A program made the position numbers and the translations under genes. From an uncultured Clostridia bacterium (GTDB lineage Bacteria > Bacillota > Clostridia > Lachnospirales > CAG-274): a DNA stretch of 11,789 nucleotides. The DNA lies in assembly GCA_947629215.1 (NCBI GenBank), contig CANRCU010000041.1, positions 1 to 11,789 of the forward strand, read 5' to 3'. Below are positions 6,879-11,789 of the stretch, piece after piece (position 1 is the stretch's first letter; each line of letters opens with the position of its first letter). The notes beneath the pieces were generated by a model. It had not been told where the DNA came from, did no database searches, and saw nothing but the letters and a program-made list of their open reading frames with translations.

Positions 6879-7385
6879 ATGAAAGAGTGTAAATCAACGA
6901 CAGAGCCGGAGATGCTGACCTTCACCGAGAGAAGGTCGTATAAGCTGTGGACAGAAGGAAATAGTCTGGATGACATTGCAATAATTATGGACAAATCGAG
7001 ATATGCGGTTGAATATTATATAAATAGTGCCAGGCGCAAAAAACAGTCCAATGCTCAACTATTTATAAATGGATCTGATAAAGCCAATGATATGGTGGTA
7101 AATATCTCTGTTACACGTGCAGAATTAAAAATAATTAATGCAGCGCTGAATGAAGTGTTGCTACGAGCTGAGCTTGAAGCGAAAAAGGTTCTCACAGAAA
7201 GAAAACCTGTTGATAAGGATAACAGCGCAGAAATAGAAGAATTATATGAGTACATTAAAAAATTATCCTATCGCTGCATGGAAATCATAGATGAAACAAT
7301 CTCTGTACGTTTTTTGGAGAATCTATCTGAGGATTATAAACCGCTTCCAAAAGACAGAGTGCATTACTATTTTACAAAAGCATAA
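6879..7385 (+). CDS. Helix-turn-helix protein, sigma-region-4-like
   Basis: 168 residues from ATG 6879; GAGGAG at 6865-6870 gives correct spacing, and the earlier in-frame ATG at 6861 lies before that site. Residues about 13-54 (LTFTERRSYKLWTEGNSLDDIAIIMDKSRYAVEYYINSARRKK, in parts) read as a helix-turn-helix of the sigma region 4/LuxR type: an acidic-aromatic first helix, a G-turn, DDIA, then a recognition helix with YAVEYYI. The C-terminal two thirds is charged and helical (AELKIINAALNEVLLRAELEAKK; EIEELYEYIKKLSYRCMEII), perhaps a coiled coil for dimerisation. There is no region 2, so it is not a full sigma factor. It is probably a DNA-binding regulator of the element; the tandem repeat upstream could be its own site (inference). 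Confidence 0.6.
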   Translation: MKECKSTTEPEMLTFTERRSYKLWTEGNSLDDIAIIMDKSRYAVEYYINSARRKKQSNAQLFINGSDKANDMVVNISVTRAELKIINAALNEVLLRAELEAKKVLTERKPVDKDNSAEIEELYEYIKKLSYRCMEIIDETISVRFLENLSEDYKPLPKDRVHYYFTKA

Positions 7386-7399
7386 CCTCCTGTATAAGT

Positions 7400-7463
7400 A
7401 TTAAGGCGGGAACACGCTTTTTTCGCTCCCGCCTTGAAACAAAGAAATTATAACATCATTGGC
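7400..7463 (-). ncRNA. Candidate small RNA b
   Basis: Predicted from the - strand promoter at 7470-7498 and the GC-rich hairpin at 7403-7435. Its 5' part (AATGATGTTATAATTTC) resembles that of candidate RNA a (ACTGATGTAATACTTTT). No coding frame with a ribosome binding site is seen. Confidence 0.3.
7403..7435. terminator. Hairpin without T tract after the HTH gene
   Basis: Nine-bp perfect GC-rich stem, 7403-7411 (AAGGCGGGA) with 7427-7435. The T run is in the loop, not after the stem, on the + strand. On the - strand it ends the transcript expected from the promoter at 7470-7498. Termination strength is doubtful. Confidence 0.45.
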
Positions 7464-7469
7464 ATTTAT

Positions 7470-7498
7470 ATTATATACAACTTTTCCTGTTTTGTCAA
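7470..7498 (-). promoter_or_regulatory. Minus-strand consensus promoter b
   Basis: TTGACA (7498-7493) and TATAAT (7475-7470) on the - strand with 17 bases between them. Its -35 box starts just after the terminator at 7509-7541. Confidence 0.65.
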
Positions 7499-7508
7499 CA
7501 TATATATG

Positions 7509-7541
7509 AAAAAAGTCGGCTTTTTTGAAGCCGACTTTTTT
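7509..7541. terminator. Bidirectional intrinsic terminator
   Basis: 14-bp perfect stem, 7509-7522 with 7528-7541, five-base loop, with A and T tracts on both sides; it should work on both strands. On the - strand it closes candidate RNA c. Confidence 0.8.
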
Positions 7542-7557
7542 GATGCAACACACAGTC

Positions 7558-7576
7558 GATTCTTTCTTTGAAAATC
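7558..7576 (-). repeat. CAAAG-loop hairpin, copy 1
   Basis: Six-bp stem (7558-7563 with 7571-7576) around a loop that reads CAAAGAA on the - strand. One pair is C-A on the + strand but G-U on the - strand, which favours a - strand RNA. Confidence 0.45.
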
Positions 7577-7677
7577 AGCTGTTTTATGATGCTAACAATT
7601 CGCACATATGTTTGTAAGAGCGTCACAAATAGTTAGAGGGATTTGTGGCGCCTGTGGTAATATTAAACATAATAGCC

Positions 7678-7696
7678 GATATTTTCTTTGAATATC
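7678..7696 (-). repeat. CAAAG-loop hairpin, copy 2
   Basis: Six-bp perfect stem (7678-7683 with 7691-7696) and loop CAAAGAA on the - strand. One stem pair is swapped (A-T to T-A) relative to copy 3, a compensating change. It lies just after the expected start of RNA c. Confidence 0.45.
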
Positions 7697-7709
7697 AACC
7701 TTAATCTTT

Positions 7710-7737
7710 ATTATACTTATTATTTTTCAAAAGTCAA
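7710..7737 (-). promoter_or_regulatory. Minus-strand promoter c
   Basis: TTGACT (7737-7732) and TATAAT (7715-7710) on the - strand, 16 bases apart. It sits 15 bases beyond hairpin d. Confidence 0.55.
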
Positions 7738-7744
7738 TATCAGA

Positions 7745-7857
7745 AGTTTCAAGAACCAAAAAACAACCAGTGCTTTTACGCAAACTGATTGTTTTCTGGT
7801 TCTAATTCATATCTCTCTACATATTGCATAACATAACGCAAATGTAAACTTAAACGA
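7745..7857 (-). ncRNA. Candidate small RNA d
   Basis: From the - strand promoter at 7863-7894 to the 20-bp hairpin at 7752-7803. In the - strand RNA all 20 pairs form, because the two + strand mismatches (7759/7796 and 7767/7788) become G-U pairs. That bias marks the - strand as the functional one. Only a weak T-rich tail follows the hairpin. Confidence 0.4.
7752..7803 (-). terminator. 20-bp hairpin d
   Basis: 7752-7771 pairs with 7784-7803 around a 12-base loop; complete only in - strand RNA (two G-U). It may be a terminator or the body of a small RNA. Confidence 0.5.
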
Positions 7858-7862
7858 CCACT

Positions 7863-7894
7863 ATTATATTATACTATATTCTGGAAAATGTCAA
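7863..7894 (-). promoter_or_regulatory. Minus-strand promoter d
   Basis: TTGACA (7894-7889) on the - strand, with TATAAT at spacing 15 (7873-7868) or 20 (7868-7863) and TAATAT at spacing 17 (7871-7866). Good -35, uncertain -10. Confidence 0.45.
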
Positions 7895-7932
7895 GAGGAA
7901 ATCCAAAAATTTTTATTTTTATACAAATAACA

Positions 7933-7965
7933 TTGACATATCTAATATATTGATTTGATATATAA
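7933..7965 (+). promoter_or_regulatory. Possible promoter for the 8017 gene
   Basis: TTGACA at 7933-7938 with TGATAT at spacing 17 (7956-7961), or TATAAG a few bases later. A second TTGACA at about 7989 is too close to the gene to be its promoter. Confidence 0.4.
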
Positions 7966-8016
7966 GTATAAAATGTAATAATGTATGCTTGACAAAAAAG
8001 CGTAAAGGAGACAGAT

Positions 8017-8454
8017 ATGACACGCGAGATAAAAATAAAAATATTCGGCGGAGAGATGCGTTTGTACGATTATGATATATCCACAGCAATTCAGATATTA
8101 GAATCGCTCAAAAAGGAAGTAAGAAATCCGCAAATTTTAAGTTATTCCGGATTGGAAACGATTGATTTCCACACCGTTCCATATGACGAATACAGTATCG
8201 GTTATGAATGTATACAATGGATATTTAATCAAAATAAGAGCAAAGAAACCGAATACGATATTCGGCAATGTTTGCTCGACTGTTCAGTCGAGGATGAAGA
8301 TTGGACAAAACGGCGAAACAGGGATTACATCGGCATAGTTTATCGAAAAGTAACTTTCCTTCCAAAATTCCAAGACGCTGTTGTTTCCGAAATCTCTAAA
8401 TACATTTCGGAACTTCAAAGAATAGCTGAAAAAATAAAGGAAGAAACCGAATAG
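8017..8454 (+). CDS. Hypothetical protein, probably truncated by frameshift
   Basis: 145 residues; AAAGGAG at 8004-8010 and six bases of spacing support the start. I do not recognise the family. It is soluble, without signal peptide or membrane helix. The N-terminal part (GGEMRLYDYDISTAIQILESLKKEV) is helical after a short strand, the middle has DFHTVPYDEYSIGYECIQWIF, and the end is a charged helix (SEISKYISELQRIAEKIKEETE) that breaks off at TAG 8452-8454. The coding pattern then goes on in another frame to 8758 with an equally charged start, so the native protein was probably about 245 residues. It stands alone on the + strand between predicted - strand small RNAs. Confidence 0.55.
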   Translation: MTREIKIKIFGGEMRLYDYDISTAIQILESLKKEVRNPQILSYSGLETIDFHTVPYDEYSIGYECIQWIFNQNKSKETEYDIRQCLLDCSVEDEDWTKRRNRDYIGIVYRKVTFLPKFQDAVVSEISKYISELQRIAEKIKEETE

Positions 8455-8455
8455 A

Positions 8456-8758
8456 AGAGGAAGAGCGAAAAAAGCTGAAGCCGAATGGCACTTAACAAAG
8501 GTTTACAAAGATGTCAAAGCTCGCGGTGGCGAAGCCGGGGTAGATGGCTACTATGACGCAGAATACACATCTAAAAATGGCGAAATTGTCAGAATGGTAA
8601 GTAAGGATGTATTTGATTTCGGCGTATATTCCTATCCAAAGCATTTAGAGGGGACGGAAGGTGCATTGGTGCAGGATCGATGGACAGACGCAGAAATACG
8701 CGCAAGTAAGTGGATAAGGGATTTTGGTGTGCTTTCCGGAAGATGTATGCGTATGTGA
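8456..8758 (+). pseudogene. Out-of-frame continuation of the 8017 gene
   Basis: A frame without its own start or ribosome binding site reads KKAEAEWHLTKVYKDVKARG, then GGEAGVDGYYDAEYTSKNGE, VSKDVFDFGVYSYPKHLEG and WTDAEIRASKWIRDFG, ending at TGA 8756-8758. Composition and phase look coding. It would join the 8017 product if there were one extra base near 8452, or two lost bases (one near 8452, one in the A run at 8468-8473; the second version gives an EEEERKKAEAEW helix). A sequencing or assembly indel is also possible. Function unknown. Confidence 0.5.
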
Positions 8759-8866
8759 TTTATATGATAGCGAAAGGTAGACAACATACTGAGGATCAAT
8801 ATTGAAGCACGGTACTGCTTTATTATCGAAAAAAACGGTTGCTTTTTAGAACATTATAATAGAAAT

Positions 8867-8936
8867 AAAGTCAAGGCTGCTTATTAATTCGGAACATTGT
8901 TTTCCGGATCTTTCAAGCAGTCTTGACTTTTTTCGA
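8867..8936 (+). terminator. Long-stem terminator after the broken gene
   Basis: 16-bp stem (8867-8882 with 8915-8930, one G-U on the + strand) enclosing an inner hairpin (8887-8894 with 8902-8909, one T-G), followed by a T run. The wobble pairs would be mismatches on the - strand, so it serves + strand transcripts. Same design as the long stem at 4303-4397. Confidence 0.65.
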
Positions 8937-8961
8937 TTATCTTATTAGTGAAAAAAGTTTA

Positions 8962-9028
8962 TAAAAAGCAAAACAGCCGATTTGCGCAATGCAAATCAAC
9001 TGTATCGCAAAAGTATTACATCAGTTAT
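8962..9028 (-). ncRNA. Candidate small RNA a
   Basis: About 65 nt on the - strand from the promoter at 9035-9063 to a 12-bp hairpin (8974-8985 with 8991-9002) followed by TTTTGCTTTTT. Two stem pairs are C-A on the + strand but G-U on the - strand, so the hairpin is made for this direction. No coding frame. Confidence 0.45.
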
Positions 9029-9034
9029 ATTGCC

Positions 9035-9063
9035 ATTATAATATAAAACCAACAGTTTGTCAA
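9035..9063 (-). promoter_or_regulatory. Minus-strand consensus promoter a
   Basis: TTGACA (9063-9058) and TATAAT (9040-9035) on the - strand with 17 bases between. No protein-coding gene follows on that strand for more than 1 kb. Confidence 0.7.
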
Positions 9064-9089
9064 CATTTTCGGTAGAATTTTTTTCAAAA

Positions 9090-9112
9090 CTGATTTTTAC
9101 TTTGAAAATCAG
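9090..9112 (-). repeat. CAAAG-loop hairpin, copy 3
   Basis: Eight-bp stem (9090-9097 with 9105-9112) with loop CAAAGTA on the - strand, two further G-U pairs possible only there, then TTTTG. It could also end transcripts coming from the 9234 gene. Confidence 0.5.
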
Positions 9113-9233
9113 CCTATAAAACATACGAAAGTATGCTACAAAATATATGATGGGTTTAATTATGGTGTGTGTACAAACGATAGCTCGGCAAACCGAGTCT
9201 TCGCTGCAACGGTTAACAAATTCTACACTTATG

Positions 9234-9668
9234 TTATCGACAAACTATTGAATATGGCACGTTAGAAAAACAATATCGATAGTTCCTTTTGCCCTTGTGA
9301 GTTTCTATTGAAAATTTAATATATTTCGTTCTGCCAGGCATAACAACGGCACCATCTGTGCCGGCTGAGGTGTAGCGGTAAAACTCGTCTTTATCTTTCA
9401 CAAGGACTTCCGTGCTGTTAAGTTTTGTGTCATTTTCATCGTAAAAGGTAAGCTCAAATTTTCCGCTTGTCACGCCGGGAGGAGAGGCGTTTCCGGCAAC
9501 AAACACGCACTCCACACCTTCTTTGCCGTCCGGCACGGTTACCGTGGCGCTACAATGCGCATATTCGGCGTCGGTATCAAAATATAGCGCATCGTTTCCA
9601 TCATCATATTTAAGAGTGCCGTCGTTCAGCCACCACGATACATTTTTCCAGTCACAGTTATAATTCAT
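9234..9668 (-). CDS. Hypothetical beta-rich protein coupled to ABC permease
   Basis: 144 residues, no recognised family. The sequence alternates in the manner of a beta sandwich (LYFDTDAEYAHCSATVTVPDG, FELTFYDENDTKL, YIKFSIETHKG), with Trp near the start (DWKNVSWWL) and four Cys. It has no signal peptide or membrane helix. The ATG overlaps the end of the permease gene by 11 bases and no Shine-Dalgarno sequence precedes it, so it would be translated by coupling. The missing start signals, and a fold usually seen outside the cell but here without an export signal, suggest it may be the displaced end of a larger protein, or that the true start is elsewhere. Confidence 0.45.
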   Translation of the reverse strand: MNYNCDWKNVSWWLNDGTLKYDDGNDALYFDTDAEYAHCSATVTVPDGKEGVECVFVAGNASPPGVTSGKFELTFYDENDTKLNSTEVLVKDKDEFYRYTSAGTDGAVVMPGRTKYIKFSIETHKGKRNYRYCFSNVPYSIVCR

Positions 9669-11789
9669 GCTTATTTATATTTATGGTTTTTATTATTTCC
9701 CGTTTCGACATTTTATAGCTTAGTATTGCTGTGAGCGCCGTCAGAGAAACGGACAGCGTTATGCAGCACACGGTCAGACCCGAATACGGCAAGAAAAAAT
9801 TTCTAACCGTTTCTTCAACGGACAGCAGCGCCGTAAGAATAGAGGCGGCTCCTCCCGCGAATAATACAAGCTTCATATTTGATAATGCCGACAGCCTTAC
9901 AAGCTGTGCTGGGCTTGCTCCTATTTCTTTTAAAAGGGTAAGACTGTTTATATCCGCCTTGACTTTAAGCTTTGTAGATATCATCAGAGCTGTGATTGAG
10001 AGTATTTCAAAAATACATATCACTATGCCGAAATTTAAAGCGCTTGCTCTTAAAGCGTTTTGGAACTCTTTGCGCTGTTCGATAATGTTGTCCATTGAAG
10101 TGAACTGAGATCTTGAAACAATCGATTCTACTTTCTGCTCGGCATTATTTACAGCTTGTTCATCGTTTAAGTCCGAGATAGCAAGCTCGACGGAGCTGAA
10201 CTTTGCATTTGGATGGATCTTGGACAAATGAGCAACGGAAAGAACATAAACAGGAAAATCTTCAATAACGGCTCCCACGGTCACGTCACATTTGTGAAAC
10301 AGATATTTACTTGGATCGTCCGCGCTCTTTTGCGGATCCGTGCTGCTTACCGTGAGTATCGTCACTTTATCTCCAATATTGAAATATTTAGCAGGCGCGG
10401 CTATCATCATGCCGCTTTCAAATGCTCTTCTGTCAATTTGCGAAACACCGTATTCGTTTTTAAGTGTTTCATAAGTTACCGCACATATATTTGAATCTGT
10501 CAGTAAATAGTCGTTTTCGTCCCCGCCTGCTGCGTTTAACGCATATTTAAGGGTAGGGGTGGTTTCTTCTGTCAAAAAATCGTTGTATTTTACATATTCA
10601 TCAAGTGATTTGTTATCGGACAACGGGTCATAAAATATATAGCTTCCCATATTAGCTCCGATCGACGCGCTGATAATCTTAATATTGTCATCTACACTTA
10701 ATTCTTTTAAATTTTCCTGAGAAATTCCGGAACCCTCAGGAATATTTATTTCATAGGACGAATAATTTAACATTCCGCCTGCAACATATAATTGAAAATC
10801 CACACCCGAATTTTCTCCATACTCTACCGCCAATCTGTTGGTGTTCATTATCACCGACTGAGAAAGAAAAAGTCCTATCCCTCCGATAATTATACAGGAA
10901 AATACCAAAGCGCCCGATAAAAATCTTTGTGAGAAATATTTTTTGCTTTGTGCTCTCTTCCACATTTTATAAAATGATGTATCCGACGCTTTTGAGGGGC
11001 TTTTCCTTGGTTTAGTGCACTTTTTAGCTGTGGTTTTGTTTTTCTTCTTCAGATAATATTTCATTATTGATATGGTAAAAACCGAGAATATTACCAACGA
11101 ACATATCACGCATCCTATTACGGCATAAACCGAATTATACGCAAAGACCGTTTCTTGCCCTAACAGCACAGCCGACAAAACCCGACTGAAAAGAAAGCTT
11201 ATAAATATTCCGAGAACAGTTCCGATAATGGAAGTAAGGAGCATTGCTGCAAACGCGATAATTAGATATACGGGGATACACCTTTTAAGCGGCATACCTA
11301 TACAGCCGAGCAGTCGGATATATTTGTCATAATCGTTCATAATGTACTGCAATACGCCGTATATTCCCAGCACCATAATCAGCAAAATAAATACCGCTAA
11401 CGGGACAGTCAGATAATTTATCGAATTCATCTGCGCTTGAGCGCTTGAGCTGTCCTTGCTGTACGGCGTATCGCTGTATTCTCCGCCGAAGTATTCGCCG
11501 TTTTCGGGCGTCTGGCTACACATAATGTTGATGTAGCTTGGCGATAGGTTCTCTTCTTTTGCTGTCAGGATAACCGGCGGCGGATACTGAAAGGATTTTT
11601 TGGTAGTATCGTGGCGCTGCCATTTATGCAGATAGCTTTCTACTTTGCCGCATAGGGTAAAGGTTTTTTCTGTCGGCTTTCCGTTTTGCTCGACCGTAAC
11701 GGTAAAGCTCTCTCCTATATCTGCGGTAAGTCCCAAAGCGGAATATGCGCTTTCTTCAACAGCAGCCTCTCCCTCTTTTTCGGGAAGTC
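9658..11789 (-). CDS. FtsX/MacB-type ABC transporter permease, 5' end outside window
   Basis: The frame is open to the right edge (LPEKEGEAAVEESAYSALGL before the TTG at 11736), so the gene starts beyond 11789 and the TTG is not the start. The visible part (about 710 residues) holds three membrane helices at roughly 108-131, 152-188 and 203-224 (counted from that TTG), a basic linker (230-260), a fourth at 271-293, a large outer domain (about 295-560), and three more helices at 567-587, 622-639 and 652-674. Each helix group carries the cytoplasmic FtsX signature loop (IRLLGCIGMPLKRCIPVYL; LTLLKEIGASPAQLVRL). This two-module layout fits permeases for antimicrobial-peptide resistance, lipoprotein transport or related export. 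The partner ATPase is probably upstream, outside the window. The product has no link to the left-hand element and may be host DNA. Confidence 0.85.
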   Translation of the reverse strand, partial: LPEKEGEAAVEESAYSALGLTADIGESFTVTVEQNGKPTEKTFTLCGKVESYLHKWQRHDTTKKSFQYPPPVILTAKEENLSPSYINIMCSQTPENGEYFGGEYSDTPYSKDSSSAQAQMNSINYLTVPLAVFILLIMVLGIYGVLQYIMNDYDKYIRLLGCIGMPLKRCIPVYLIIAFAAMLLTSIIGTVLGIFISFLFSRVLSAVLLGQETVFAYNSVYAVIGCVICSLVIFSVFTISIMKYYLKKKNKTTAKKCTKPRKSPSKASDTSFYKMWKRAQSKKYFSQRFLSGALVFSCIIIGGIGLFLSQSVIMNTNRLAVEYGENSGVDFQLYVAGGMLNYSSYEINIPEGSGISQENLKELSVDDNIKIISASIGANMGSYIFYDPLSDNKSLDEYVKYNDFLTEETTPTLKYALNAAGGDENDYLLTDSNICAVTYETLKNEYGVSQIDRRAFESGMMIAAPAKYFNIGDKVTILTVSSTDPQKSADDPSKYLFHKCDVTVGAVIEDFPVYVLSVAHLSKIHPNAKFSSVELAISDLNDEQAVNNAEQKVESIVSRSQFTSMDNIIEQRKEFQNALRASALNFGIVICIFEILSITALMISTKLKVKADINSLTLLKEIGASPAQLVRLSALSNMKLVLFAGGAASILTALLSVEETVRNFFLPYSGLTVCCITLSVSLTALTAILSYKMSKREIIKTININKHEL

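Larger units (their letters stand above)
7509..7703 (-). ncRNA. Candidate small RNA c
   Basis: About 195 nt from the - strand promoter at 7710-7737 to the terminator at 7509-7541. It contains two CAAAG-loop hairpins (7678-7696 and 7558-7576) and a third hairpin (7620-7630 with 7641-7651). A 15-residue frame (7670 to 7623) has no ribosome binding site and I do not claim it is translated. Confidence 0.35.
8759..9233. other. Intergenic zone between opposing genes
   Basis: About 475 bases without a credible gene. It holds the + terminator at 8867-8936, a - strand promoter and small-RNA candidate (8962-9063), a CAAAG-loop hairpin (9090-9112), a five-bp CATAC-GAAA-GTATG hairpin at 9122-9135 and a small CTCGG/CCGAG hairpin near 9184-9197. 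Gene direction changes across it. Confidence 0.5.

Noticed and set aside
7509..7541. CRISPR-like or tandem DNA repeat array in the 7400-7900 region
   Set aside because: Hairpins differ in sequence and spacing, with no regular direct repeat and spacer; they behave as terminators and RNA stems.
7623..7670. 15-residue minus-strand peptide inside candidate RNA c
   Set aside because: No ribosome binding site, and it ends inside a hairpin; not enough to call a gene.
8468..8474. Slippery heptamer A AAA AAG as a programmed -1 frameshift site
   Set aside because: It is in phase only with a frame that is open for about 60 bases and has no start; the 8017 frame ends at TAG before reaching it. A plain indel explains the break better.
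9122..9135. CATAC-GAAA-GTATG as an integration or transfer site
   Set aside because: The five-bp stem is short and there is no second copy or recombinase gene in the window.

Overview
The window looks like A+T-rich DNA of a Gram-positive Bacillota, most likely a gut-type Clostridia (Oscillospirales/Lachnospirales-like). The signs are strong AGGAGG ribosome binding sites, consensus TTGACA/TATAAT promoters, a sortase-type wall-anchored CnaB adhesin and a FtsX-type permease. This is inference; there is no rRNA or marker gene here.

Left part (1-4101, + strand): a long surface adhesin made of about ten CnaB/SpaA-like domains with a PPNTG-membrane-basic-tail anchor. Its frame is open from the left edge but is broken by a TAG at 174-176, exactly at the codon expected for the isopeptide-forming lysine of one domain. 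Next comes a secreted, membrane-anchored protein with an Asp/Glu-rich tail, similar in layout to the CD1107/DUF4366 proteins of Tn1549-type conjugative elements.

Middle (4102-7385, + strand): a perfect promoter drives a folded RNA of about 215 nt that ends in a terminator-like long hairpin. The left arm of that hairpin can pair instead with an upstream segment. An apparent operon follows: NPPF-motif methyltransferase-like protein, zinc-finger protein, small sigma factor. After a terminator come a small type I signal peptidase, a structured intergenic region, and a HTH protein. This is typical accessory cargo of an integrative or conjugative element, but no integrase, relaxase or att site is in the window.

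Intergenic and broken-gene zone (7386-9233): a hypothetical gene (8017-8454) followed by an out-of-frame coding remnant (to 8758). Around it lie four near-consensus promoters, all on the minus strand, each followed by a hairpin, in a tandem arrangement. Several hairpins pair fully only in minus-strand RNA, and three share a CAAAG loop with a covarying stem. This is the strongest candidate for something undescribed.

Right part (9234-11789, - strand): the 3' two thirds or more of a FtsX/MacB-type ABC permease, cut by the window edge, overlapping by 11 nt a small beta-rich hypothetical protein. Gene direction reverses here, so the edge of the left-hand element may lie between about 8940 and 9233.
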